This document shows, one piece after another, positions 16,688 to 24,347 of a stretch of DNA of 64,000 nucleotides. Made by a program: the position numbers and the translations under genes. The notes under the pieces are model-generated. The model saw nothing but the letters and a program-made list of their open reading frames with translations, had not been told where the DNA came from and ran no database searches. Position 1 is the stretch's first letter, and the number at the start of each line of letters is the position of its first letter. Source of the stretch: Spectribacter hydrogenoxidans (GTDB lineage: Bacteria > Pseudomonadota > Gammaproteobacteria > Nevskiales > Salinisphaeraceae); the NCBI RefSeq assembly GCF_031846275.1, contig NZ_JAVRIB010000009.1:62001-126000 (forward strand), written 5' to 3'.

Positions 16688-18280
16688 GTGTCCGACCAGA
16701 AGATCGAAGAACGTCCCGGCTTTGACGATAGCGTCGAGGCTTCCGGCGGCCCCGCCCGCGGCAAGAACAACAACAGCGGCGGCGGCGACGGTGGCCCGCG
16801 CAAACCGCGACGGCGTCGCGGCGACAAGCGCGGCGGTGGCGGCGGCGGCGGTGGCAACCGCGGCAACGGCAATCGCCGCGGCGGCAATAACAACAACGGG
16901 AACAACAACAACGGCAACCGCAATCCCAATCGCGATCCCAACCAGGGCGGCGATTTCGATTTCGACGAGGAAGAGCTGGCCGCCTACGAGGAAGAGGACG
17001 ACAACGACGACCGCCCGGTGATCAACCTCACCGAGCTCAAGCGCAGTACGGGCGCTGAGTTGATGACCATGGCCCAGGAACTGGGTATCGAGAACATCTC
17101 GCGCACCCGCAAGCAGGACCTGATCTTCACCATCCTCAAGGCCCGCGCCAAGCTGGGTGAACGCATCCACGGCGACGGCGTGCTGGAAATCCTGTCCGAT
17201 GGTTTCGGCTTCCTGCGCAGTGCCGATGCCTCCTACATGGCCGGTCCGGACGACATTTATGTCTCGCCCTCGCAGATCCGACGCTTCAACCTGCGCACCG
17301 GCGATACCGTCACCGGCCGGGTGCGCCCGCCCAAGGATTCGGAGCGCTACTTCGCGCTGCTCAAGGTCGACCAGATCAACTACGAGCTACCGGAGAAATC
17401 CAAGGGCAAGGTGCTGTTCGAGAACCTGACGCCACTGTTTCCGCAGGATCGGCTGGGCCTGGAGATCGGCAATGGCTCCACCGAGGACATCACCGCCCGG
17501 ACCATCGATCTGGTCGCACCGGTCGGCAAGGGTCAACGTGGCCTGATCGTGTCGCCGCCCAAGGCCGGCAAGACCATGATCCTGCAGAACGTGGCCCAGT
17601 CCATCGCCCACAACCATCCCGACTGCTACCTGATCGTGCTGCTGATCGACGAGCGGCCCGAGGAAGTCACCGAAATGGAACGCTCGGTGCGCGGCGAGGT
17701 GGTGTCATCCACCTTCGACGAACCCGCCGCCCGCCACGTACAGGTGGCCGACATGGTGATCGAGAAGGCCAAGCGTCTGGTCGAGCACAAGGTGGATGTG
17801 GTGATCCTGCTGGACTCCATTACCCGTCTGGCTCGCGCCTACAACACCGTGGCGCCCTCGTCCGGCAAGGTGCTCACCGGTGGCGTGGACGCCAATGCCC
17901 TGCAGAAGCCCAAGCGCTTCTTCGGCGCGGCCCGCAACGTGGAAGAGGGCGGCAGCCTCACCATCATTGCGACCGCCCTGGTGGAAACCGGCTCCAAGAT
18001 GGACGAGGTGATCTACGAGGAGTTCAAGGGCACCGGCAACCTGGAAGTGCACCTGGAGCGTCGCATCGCCGAGAAGCGTGTCTACCCGGCGATCAATCTC
18101 AGTCGCTCCGGCACTCGCCGTGAAGAACTCATGGTTGATCCGGTGGAACTGCAGAAGATCTGGGTGCTGCGCAAACTGCTCCACGGCATGGACGATCTGG
18201 CCGGCATGGAACTGCTCATCGATCGGATGAAGCAGACCAAGACGAATGCCGAATTCTTCGAGTCGATGAAGCGGCAGTAG
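16688..18280 (+). CDS. rho: Transcription terminator factor Rho with Gly/Asn/Arg-rich insertion
   Basis: 530 residues with a GTG start. The E. coli protein has 419, so about 110 extra residues lie at the N-terminus: residues 18-90 are almost entirely Gly, Asn and Arg, followed by an acidic stretch (FDFDEEELAAYEEEDDND, 97-114). The normal Rho N-terminus begins near 117 (INLTELKRSTGAELM). The RNA-binding cold-shock-like domain follows (GDGVLEILSDGFGFLRS). The Walker A loop PPKAGKT is at about 289-295, and the Q/R-loop region and SGTRREELM are intact. It is the hexameric RNA helicase ending transcription. Low-complexity insertions are known in Rho of several phyla and can bind RNA or promote condensates. 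Confidence 0.96.
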   Translation: MSDQKIEERPGFDDSVEASGGPARGKNNNSGGGDGGPRKPRRRRGDKRGGGGGGGGNRGNGNRRGGNNNNGNNNNGNRNPNRDPNQGGDFDFDEEELAAYEEEDDNDDRPVINLTELKRSTGAELMTMAQELGIENISRTRKQDLIFTILKARAKLGERIHGDGVLEILSDGFGFLRSADASYMAGPDDIYVSPSQIRRFNLRTGDTVTGRVRPPKDSERYFALLKVDQINYELPEKSKGKVLFENLTPLFPQDRLGLEIGNGSTEDITARTIDLVAPVGKGQRGLIVSPPKAGKTMILQNVAQSIAHNHPDCYLIVLLIDERPEEVTEMERSVRGEVVSSTFDEPAARHVQVADMVIEKAKRLVEHKVDVVILLDSITRLARAYNTVAPSSGKVLTGGVDANALQKPKRFFGAARNVEEGGSLTIIATALVETGSKMDEVIYEEFKGTGNLEVHLERRIAEKRVYPAINLSRSGTRREELMVDPVELQKIWVLRKLLHGMDDLAGMELLIDRMKQTKTNAEFFESMKRQ

Positions 18281-18301
18281 CCGACGTCCTGCCTTGAGCG
18301 C

Positions 18302-18358
18302 GGCGCCATGAATGGCGCCCTACAATCGACGTGCTTGTAGGGCCGCATTCATGCGGCC
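18302..18358. repeat. Inverted pair of REP palindromes after rho
   Basis: The first REP (18302-18323, minus orientation) is GGCGCCATGAATGGCGCC followed by CTAC. The second (18337-18358, plus) is GTAG followed by GGCCGCATTCATGCGGCC. The heads face each other across 13 nt, as in REPIN or BIME pairs. Located 21 nt past the rho stop, it could also act as a transcript end or stabiliser. Confidence 0.85.
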
Positions 18359-18361
18359 GAA

Positions 18362-18890
18362 TCAAACATCTGAATCGGAAAAGCCGAAGATTCCACCCCG
18401 CTGAAGCGGGCCGGGTGTCTTTCTTGTGCGACAAGAAAGTCACCAAAGAAGCGCTTCCGGCGGGCGAGTCCTGCCTCGAACGGGGTTCGAGGCAGGATGC
18501 CCTGTGCGCTTCGGTCGGCGAGGGGGTGTTTCGACGGGTCATCCATGACCCGGCGAAAACCGCGCGCCCGTCCTGGGCGCGCCCCTACGGGCCGGGAACC
18601 TCGCCGCCCTGCAGTGCTCAGCTCGTCCCGACGGGAATGAAGAAAAGGTGTCACAGCCGGGTGGGGTCGCTTCTTCCCTCCCGTTAGCGCTTGCCGCCCG
18701 GCGGTCGGGCGGGAATCCCCCGGTCAGCGCTACCGCGCTGACCGGGGGACAAGCGGTCCGGGCGCCCTTCTTTTCGTTGCTTTTCTTGGGCGCGCAAGAA
18801 AAGGAACTCGCCCTTCAGGGCGAAATTCTTTCACGCCATGAATCAGAAATCGCCGGCAACGCGCTTCGCTTGTGCCGGTCTACGACTGGG
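18362..18890 (+). repeat. Interspersed multi-hairpin element, copy 1
   Basis: This stretch without a credible gene contains at least eight hairpins in a row: CTTTCTTGT/ACAAGAAAG (18419-18439), CTGCCTCGAAC/GTTCGAGGCAG (18471-18495), CGGGTCAT/ATGACCCG (18535-18552), GCGCGCCC/GGGCGCGC (18562-18582), CCGCCCG/CGGGCGG (18694-18712), a perfect 15-bp stem TCCCCCGGTCAGCGC at 18716-18749, TTTTCTTG/CAAGAAAA (18781-18802) and CGCCCT/AGGGCG (18809-18822). A second copy with the same order of hairpins, inverted, lies at 44465-45015. Open frames crossing it translate to Cys/Arg-rich strings shared by both copies but are not convincing proteins. REP palindromes flank it on both sides. Confidence 0.85.
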
Positions 18891-18892
18891 CA

Positions 18893-18914
18893 GGCGCCAT
18901 GAATGGCGCCCTAC
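18893..18914 (-). repeat. REP palindrome
   Basis: GGCGCCATGAATGGCGCC followed by CTAC, identical in arms to the REP at 18302-18323. It marks the far edge of the hairpin element, 15 nt before the DUF1461 stop codon. Confidence 0.85.
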
Positions 18915-18928
18915 GGCTCCGTGTTCGC

Positions 18929-19675
18929 TTACCGCCCAAGCCGGCGGTGCAACCCCCGATGAACCAGCAACCCCAACACTGCCAGGGGCAAGGCGGTAAC
19001 CGCCCACTGCACCGCAATGGCTCCGAACAGCACCGGCGCCCGCATCATCGTCGACATCAGCGATTCCTGGTAATAGAAGAACCACTGGTGGTCGGCGGGG
19101 AAGATCCAGACATGCAGGTGGTAGAACACCGCCGTGGGGCCGGCGATCACCAGCAGGGCGGTGAGGCCGGCGGCAATCACGCCGGCGCCGGTGGCCAGCG
19201 ACCGCCAGGCTGGTAGCGGCCAGCGACGGCGGATGATCAGGCCGCCGAGCAGCGGGGTCAGCACCACCGCGCTCCAGCCGGCGACGCGGAACAGCCCGAC
19301 CAGCCAGGCCACATCCTCCAGGTGCCGGATCTCGGGTGGTCGCAGCAGCCGGCCGAGGGGACGGCCGTCCGGGGCGTGATAGGTCAGACCGGCCAGGCGG
19401 TCGGGGTCGCGGTTGATGGCGGTGACGATCTCGTCGAACAGCCGGGTCCGCTCGGCCTCGGTGGTCAGTTGGAAACCCTGCCGGTAACGGTTCTGCGGTC
19501 CATATTCGGCGATGTTGTCGTCCAGACCAACGGCCTCGTGCCAGAAGCCGTAGCTGAAACCGGCTGCCGACCAGACCAGCCAGGTCAGCCAGAACGCGGC
19601 CAGCAGCAGGCCGAGGATGAAAGCGCTCCAACCAAGGGCACGCGCGGCGCGCCGGAGTTCAGGCAGACGTGCCAT
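18929..19675 (-). CDS. DUF1461 integral membrane protein
   Basis: 248 residues from the ATG at 19675; a start at 19705 is also open but would lengthen the overlap with the upstream gene. The gene overlaps the ATP-grasp stop by 17 nt, implying translational coupling. Hydrophobic helices lie at about 16-38, 130-150, 165-188 and 215-238. The large loop carries RYRQGFQLTTEAERTRLFDE, and HLHVWIFPADHQWFFYYQES is the recognisable family signature near 190-210. DUF1461/TIGR01906-type proteins have no assigned function. Its place at the end of the protease/transglutaminase/ligase cluster suggests a role with that membrane system. Confidence 0.8.
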   Translation of the reverse strand: MARLPELRRAARALGWSAFILGLLLAAFWLTWLVWSAAGFSYGFWHEAVGLDDNIAEYGPQNRYRQGFQLTTEAERTRLFDEIVTAINRDPDRLAGLTYHAPDGRPLGRLLRPPEIRHLEDVAWLVGLFRVAGWSAVVLTPLLGGLIIRRRWPLPAWRSLATGAGVIAAGLTALLVIAGPTAVFYHLHVWIFPADHQWFFYYQESLMSTMMRAPVLFGAIAVQWAVTALPLAVLGLLVHRGLHRRLGR

Positions 19676-20669
19676 CGCCCCCGAACAGCCGCTTGGCCAG
19701 GGCAACCCGGTCGACTGCCCGGTCCGGAATCGTTTCCAGCGCTTCGACCGCCCGCAGGCGCTTCAGCAGTCCGGCCTGGTTGGCAATCTGGATGGCCAGC
19801 CCTGGGCGGGCGTTATACTCCAGCACCAGCGGGCCCTGGTCGCGGTCCAGCACCACGTCGACGCCCAGATAGCCCAGTTTGGTGAGATCGTAGGAGCGGG
19901 CCGCCAGTTCCAGCAACAGATTCCAGTCGGGGATTTCGATCGCCCGGATGGACTGGCCTGAATCCGGGTGTTCGTCGATCACCCGGTTGAGCCAGACCCC
20001 GTCGAGCGTGCGGCCCGTGAGCAGGTCCACGCCGGCTCCGACGGCACCCTGATGCAGGTTGGCCTTGCCGTCCGACTGGCGGGTAGGCAGGCGTACCATG
20101 GCCGCCACCGGCACCCCGCGAAACACGATGGTGCGGATGTCGGGGACGCCCTGGTGGCTGACGGCATCGAACACCGGATGCGGTTTGACCCGGTACTCGA
20201 TCATCGCCTTGTCGGGCAGGCCGCCCAGGCTGTACATGCCCGACAGGATGTTGGACACGAAATGCTGGATGTCGCCGTCGGTGGCGACCACGCCCGAGGC
20301 CCGGATGTAGCGCCCGCCACGGCGCCCCGCAATCACCATGATGCCGTTACCGCCGGAGCCCTGGGCGGGCTTGATCACGAAATCGGTGCGCCCGCCCAGC
20401 ATGTTGGCCAGATCACGTGCCTGGTGTTGGATCTCGATGACGCCCAGCAGCGCGGGTACCGCGATGCCGGCGTCCATGGCCAGTTGCTTGGTGCGCAGCT
20501 TGTCGTCGACCAGCGGATAGAAGCGCCGCTGGTTGTAACGCATGATGTAGTCGCCGTTGCGCTGGTTCATGCCCAGCAGTCCCTGTCGGCGCAGGGTCCA
20601 GGGCATGATCAGTGGCGGATTCCGGCGTGCCAGCCGACGCATCAATCGGAGGCGGCTCATCAGCGCCAT
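19659..20669 (-). CDS. Alpha-L-glutamate ligase-like ATP-grasp protein
   Basis: 336 residues related to RimK. The ATP-grasp pattern is visible: FVIKPAQGSGGNGIMVI (ATP-lid Lys and Gly-rich loop, about 97-113), a Mg2+ segment LGYLGVDVVLDRDQGPLVLEYNARPGL (split: Asp near 279, Glu and Asn near 293-295). The family (TIGR02291 type) is always found with an inactive transglutaminase/7TM protein. Comparative work has proposed that such amidoligases form isopeptide or amide bonds on a peptide or wall substrate; the real substrate is unknown. The gene starts 5 nt after the transglutaminase stop. Confidence 0.88.
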   Translation of the reverse strand: MALMSRLRLMRRLARRNPPLIMPWTLRRQGLLGMNQRNGDYIMRYNQRRFYPLVDDKLRTKQLAMDAGIAVPALLGVIEIQHQARDLANMLGGRTDFVIKPAQGSGGNGIMVIAGRRGGRYIRASGVVATDGDIQHFVSNILSGMYSLGGLPDKAMIEYRVKPHPVFDAVSHQGVPDIRTIVFRGVPVAAMVRLPTRQSDGKANLHQGAVGAGVDLLTGRTLDGVWLNRVIDEHPDSGQSIRAIEIPDWNLLLELAARSYDLTKLGYLGVDVVLDRDQGPLVLEYNARPGLAIQIANQAGLLKRLRAVEALETIPDRAVDRVALAKRLFGGDGTSA

Positions 20670-20674
20670 GGTCG

Positions 20675-22210
20675 TCAGCCCTTGCGGCCGGACAGCGACG
20701 AGCGGAATCGCCGCAGTTCGGACAGCCGGTAGCCGGTATAGCGACCCATCAGCAGCGTGGCGGCCAGCAGCACCAGCAACAGTTCGGGGAACACGAAGGT
20801 CAGATAACTCAGCAGCGGGTCCGCCATCACCAGATAGCCGATGATGGCCACCAACAGACTGCCCAGGCCGGCCAGCAGTGCCTCCTGAGGTCCGGATTCA
20901 TCCCAGGTCACCGACATGCGCTCGATGGTCATGGCCAGGATCACCATCGGGAACAGGGCGATCGACAGCCCGCGGTCCAGCCCCAGCTTGTGGCTGACCA
21001 CCGACACCCCGGCCATCAGCAGGATCACGATGATCACCACCGAGGCCAGCCTGGGCACCAGCAGCAGCTTCAGCTTCTCCAAGTAGAAGCGGATCATCAC
21101 GCCCAGCGCCACCAGCGTGGAGAACAGGATGATGCCCCAGATCAGCTTGGTTTCCCGGAATGCCAGCGCAATCAGGATGGGCATGAAGGTGCCGAAAGTC
21201 TTGATGTCGATGAAATTGCGCATCAGCACCACCACGAAAACCCCCAGCGGCACGGTCAGCAGAATCTTGTAGACGTTCTGGGTGGAAACCGGCAGCGACA
21301 GCAGCGAGAACTCCAAGAGCCCGGAATCCAGCAGCCGCGCCCGTTGCTGGGCCACGCTCATCACCTCGCGTGACGAGCGGCTGATGGCGAAGGTGAGTTC
21401 GGGTTTGCTGGCGTTTTCCGCCTGGGTAAGCGGCACGTCGCCGGTGGTCCAGGCCAGCACGTTGTCGGGGAAGCCGCTGGCCCCCGTGGCCGGATTGAAG
21501 GCTACCCACTGGTCGCCGTTGTGTACCTCCAGCCAGGGCTCGAGTTCCGTCTCGCGGGTGCTGTCCTGCAATACCAGCACATGAACCACGCGGCTGGGAA
21601 TGCGGGCGCCTGCCAGCACGTGCCGGATTTCGGCCACCCGCTCGGCCGGCGTGCCCAGCTCCTCCCGTAGCAGGCTGACATTTTCGTTGGGTGTGGGATC
21701 GTTGAACTGCTGGAGCAGCTCGCGGGTGAAGGAGACGATGTCCGCCGACTGGTTACGCACACCGTCGAGCAGCGCCATTACGGCCGAACTCTCCGGTTCC
21801 GGATAATCCGGGACTTCCGGGTAGCGGGGCTTGGGCTGTGTGCGGTCGCGGTTGTTGTCCGAGTCCTCGGCCAGCACCACGCGGTAGTACAGCGTCTGGC
21901 CGCCGCGCACGTTGCGGGCGGCCCAGAGGGCCTGGCGATTTACACCGGTGAGTTCCGTGGCCAGGCCGAACCCGCCGGAGACGAAATCCTCGTCCAGCAT
22001 CGAAAAGCCGGGCGGCTTATGCGGAATCCGCGCCGAGATCTTGGCCGAGCGGCCCTGACCCTGGAACTGCAACCGGGCCTCGACCACCCATACCTGGGTC
22101 TGCCCCGACGGGCTGATCGGCAGGCCCAGCCGTTCCACCTTGTAGACACAGGTGCCGATGCCGATGATAGCCAGCACCAGCGCCAGCAGCTTGACGTGCA
22201 GATCCTTCAT
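20675..22210 (-). CDS. Inactive transglutaminase fused to seven membrane helices
   Basis: 511 residues. A single N-terminal helix (about 6-24) anchors an extracytoplasmic region. A transglutaminase-like fold at about 110-260 contains RIPSRVVHVLVLQD and WLEVHNGDQWVAFNPATG, but the catalytic Cys expected before the first of these is absent, as in the Transglut_i_TM family. From about 305 to the end lies a 7TM domain (VYKILLTVPLGVFVVVLMRN; SVVIIVILLMAGVSV; YLVMADPLLSYLTFVF). It lies between the retropepsin-like protease and ATP-grasp genes. Likely role: bind a peptide substrate outside the membrane and signal or transport to the ligase side; inference only. Confidence 0.87.
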   Translation of the reverse strand: MKDLHVKLLALVLAIIGIGTCVYKVERLGLPISPSGQTQVWVVEARLQFQGQGRSAKISARIPHKPPGFSMLDEDFVSGGFGLATELTGVNRQALWAARNVRGGQTLYYRVVLAEDSDNNRDRTQPKPRYPEVPDYPEPESSAVMALLDGVRNQSADIVSFTRELLQQFNDPTPNENVSLLREELGTPAERVAEIRHVLAGARIPSRVVHVLVLQDSTRETELEPWLEVHNGDQWVAFNPATGASGFPDNVLAWTTGDVPLTQAENASKPELTFAISRSSREVMSVAQQRARLLDSGLLEFSLLSLPVSTQNVYKILLTVPLGVFVVVLMRNFIDIKTFGTFMPILIALAFRETKLIWGIILFSTLVALGVMIRFYLEKLKLLLVPRLASVVIIVILLMAGVSVVSHKLGLDRGLSIALFPMVILAMTIERMSVTWDESGPQEALLAGLGSLLVAIIGYLVMADPLLSYLTFVFPELLLVLLAATLLMGRYTGYRLSELRRFRSSLSGRKG

Positions 22211-22249
22211 TGCGGGTGGTTCACGGGCGTAGCGACCGATGACACGGGG

Positions 22250-22819
22250 TCAGGTGCCGATATCCTCGTCATCCTCCCGCCCCTCTTCGCGCGACACGGG
22301 AGAGTCGTCATCACAGGACGGTTCGTGCAGGAAGGTGGCGGTGACATCCAGCAGCCCCAGGTGCTGGATGGTGCGACGGCCGATCAGCAGCGGGTAGTTC
22401 ATGTCGCTGCGGTTCTCCAGCGAGAATTGCTCCTCGTAGACACGCTGGCCCATGCACATCTTCATCAGCACCACCGGGCGGCGCTCGGTGCCACCGGCCC
22501 CGCGGATTCTGACGTTGCGGAACAGGGGGCGCTCGTAGGTGCGGGTGACGGTTTCGTCTTCCTCGGTGTCTTCCACGTCAACGGTGAAACGCACCCAGTC
22601 CTCGTCATCCTTCTCGAAGCGCTCGATATCCCGGGCATGCATCGACGAGGTCAGGGCCCCGCTGTCCAGTTTGGCCTTGATTTCGATCCCCCAGGGCTCG
22701 ATCTCGGCCTTTTCCACCCAGCCGAAGATGCGCGCATGCTCGGTGTACTCGCGGGCCTGGGCGGCGCCGACGATGATCGGCAGTACCAGGGCAGCGGTCA
22801 GCAGGGCGGGCAGTCGCAT
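22250..22819 (-). CDS. Retropepsin-like RimK/LysX-associated protease, exported
   Basis: 189 residues. A signal peptide spans about 1-22 (LLTAALVLPIIVGAAQA). The active-site triplet is in IKAKLDSGALTSSMHA (Asp-Ser-Gly-Ala near 51-54), matching retropepsin-like aspartic proteases formerly called putative ATP-dependent zinc proteases (COG4067). The PLLIGRRTIQHLGLL motif near 142-156 is the second family hallmark. The tail is strongly acidic (EEGREDDEDIGT). It is the first gene of a minus-strand cluster with the inactive transglutaminase and ATP-grasp ligase. The related RimB processes RimK products; here the exported location suggests a periplasmic substrate. Confidence 0.86.
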   Translation of the reverse strand: MRLPALLTAALVLPIIVGAAQAREYTEHARIFGWVEKAEIEPWGIEIKAKLDSGALTSSMHARDIERFEKDDEDWVRFTVDVEDTEEDETVTRTYERPLFRNVRIRGAGGTERRPVVLMKMCMGQRVYEEQFSLENRSDMNYPLLIGRRTIQHLGLLDVTATFLHEPSCDDDSPVSREEGREDDEDIGT

Positions 22820-22858
22820 TCGGTGGTCTCCTGTGCTTGGTGCAATGCGCGGCGGCTT

Positions 22859-24187
22859 TCAGGAAGCCGCTGGTTCCGACGTCTCCCCGCCCCTCGTAAC
22901 GCTGCGCCGGAGGGCACGATAGCCGATGTCCGTGCGGTATTGCACGCCCGGCCAGGTGATCCCGGCCACGCGGCGATAGGCACGGGCCTGTGCTGCGGCT
23001 ATGTCCGAATCCAGCGCGCACACGCACAGTACGCGGCCACCGGCCGTCTCCACTCCGCGCTCACCGGTCCGGGTGCCGGCATGGAAAACCCTGGTGTCGG
23101 GTTCGCCGTCCACGTCCAGGCCTTCGATGAGGTCGCCCTTGGCGTAGCTGCCGGGATAGCCGCCCGCCGCCATCACCACACCCAGGCAGGGGCGAGGATC
23201 CCAGTCGGCGGTGATCCGGTCGAGCCGGCCGTCGAGCGCCGCATCGATGATGTCGACCAGGTCGGTGCGCAGCCGCATCAGCAGCGGCTGGGTTTCCGGA
23301 TCACCCATGCGGGCGTTGAATTCCAGCACCCGGCAACCGCCGTCCGGTTCCACCATCAGCCCGGCGTAGAGAAATCCCGTGAACCGGCGTCCCTCGGCCG
23401 CCATGCCGGCTACCGTGGGTCGCATCACCTGCTCGAGAATGGTGTAGGCCACCGCGTCGGTCACCACCGGCGCCGGGGAGTAGGCGCCCATGCCGCCGGT
23501 GTTCGGGCCGAGGTCGCCATCCAGCGCCGCCTTGTGATCCTGGGAGCTGGCCAGGGGGAGAATGTGCTCGCCGTCTACCAGCGCGATGAAGCTGGCTTCC
23601 TCGCCCTGCAGGAAATCCTCCACCACCACGCGCTTGCCGGAATCGCCGAACGCCTGCCCGGAGAGCATGTCGCGCACCGCGGCCACCGCGGTATCCACAT
23701 CCTCGGCCAGGATCACCCCCTTGCCGGCCGCCAGGCCGTCGGCCTTGACCACGATCGGTGCCCCGCGCTCGTGGATGTAGGCGACGGCTTCATCGGGGTT
23801 ATCGAACACCCGGTAGTCGGCGGTGGGAATCCGGTGACGGGCGAGAAAGTCCTTGGTGAAGGCCTTGCTCGATTCCAGCTGGGCGGCCGCCCGGGTAGGA
23901 CCGAAGCAGCGCAGCCCGGCGGCGCGGAAGGCATCGACAATACCGGCCGCCAGCGGGGCTTCGGGGCCCACGATGGTCTGGTAGACGGATTCGCGGCGGG
24001 CCAGATCGAGCAGGCCGTCGATATCGGTGTCAGTCACCGCCACGTTTTCCACCCCCGGTTCCAGCGCGGTGCCGGCGTTTCCCGGCGCCACCAGCACCCG
24101 GCTCACCCGCGATGACTGGGCGGTTTTCCAGGCAAGTGCATGTTCGCGGCCGCCGCCGCCGACGATCAGAACCGTGTTGTCTGCCAT
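22859..24187 (-). CDS. purD: Phosphoribosylamine-glycine ligase
   Basis: 442 residues from the ATG at 24187 (MADNTVLIVGGGGREHALAW), the normal PurD start. It contains GPEAPLAAGIVDAFR, the ATP-grasp region IVVKADGLAAGKGVI, EASFIALVDG, GGMGAYSPAPV and EFNARMGDPETQ near 290. It catalyses GAR formation in purine synthesis. It is not next to purH here; purK-purE lie 13 kb away. It ends 39 nt before the protease gene and may be transcribed with it. It is divergent from the Pho-box gene, whose regulatory site lies about 70 bp from its start. Confidence 0.96.
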   Translation of the reverse strand: MADNTVLIVGGGGREHALAWKTAQSSRVSRVLVAPGNAGTALEPGVENVAVTDTDIDGLLDLARRESVYQTIVGPEAPLAAGIVDAFRAAGLRCFGPTRAAAQLESSKAFTKDFLARHRIPTADYRVFDNPDEAVAYIHERGAPIVVKADGLAAGKGVILAEDVDTAVAAVRDMLSGQAFGDSGKRVVVEDFLQGEEASFIALVDGEHILPLASSQDHKAALDGDLGPNTGGMGAYSPAPVVTDAVAYTILEQVMRPTVAGMAAEGRRFTGFLYAGLMVEPDGGCRVLEFNARMGDPETQPLLMRLRTDLVDIIDAALDGRLDRITADWDPRPCLGVVMAAGGYPGSYAKGDLIEGLDVDGEPDTRVFHAGTRTGERGVETAGGRVLCVCALDSDIAAAQARAYRRVAGITWPGVQYRTDIGYRALRRSVTRGGETSEPAAS

Positions 24188-24258
24188 GGAATCCGGGCTT
24201 GGAGAGCGGGCGGCGCGGATATTAGCAGCAACCGGGCGGCGGCCCCAGCGGCGGCGGG

Positions 24259-24287
24259 CTGTCATCCAATTGTCATGTTCCTGTCAC
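24259..24287 (+). promoter_or_regulatory. PhoB box (three 7-mers, 11-bp period)
   Basis: CTGTCAT, then CCAA, TTGTCAT, GTTC and CTGTCAC: three direct heptamers separated by exactly 4 nt. This is the Pho-box layout (consensus CTGTCAT-N4-CTGTCAT) with one mismatch in the second and one in the third. It ends 60 bp upstream of the start codon of the phosphoesterase gene at 24348. Confidence 0.8.
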
Positions 24288-24347
24288 ATGGCCGTCAGAG
24301 CCCGGGGCTAGCCTTCGGGTCATGACCCGATCCGCGAGGCCGAGCCC

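Noticed and set aside
18331..18687. Conserved translated string in the hairpin element taken as a gene
   Set aside because: Both copies give a similar Cys/Arg-rich string, but conservation follows paired stem positions, there is no ribosome site, and the ends differ.
22019..24115. Plus-strand open frame of about 700 codons
   Set aside because: Antisense to purD and the protease gene; composition follows the complement of their codon bias.
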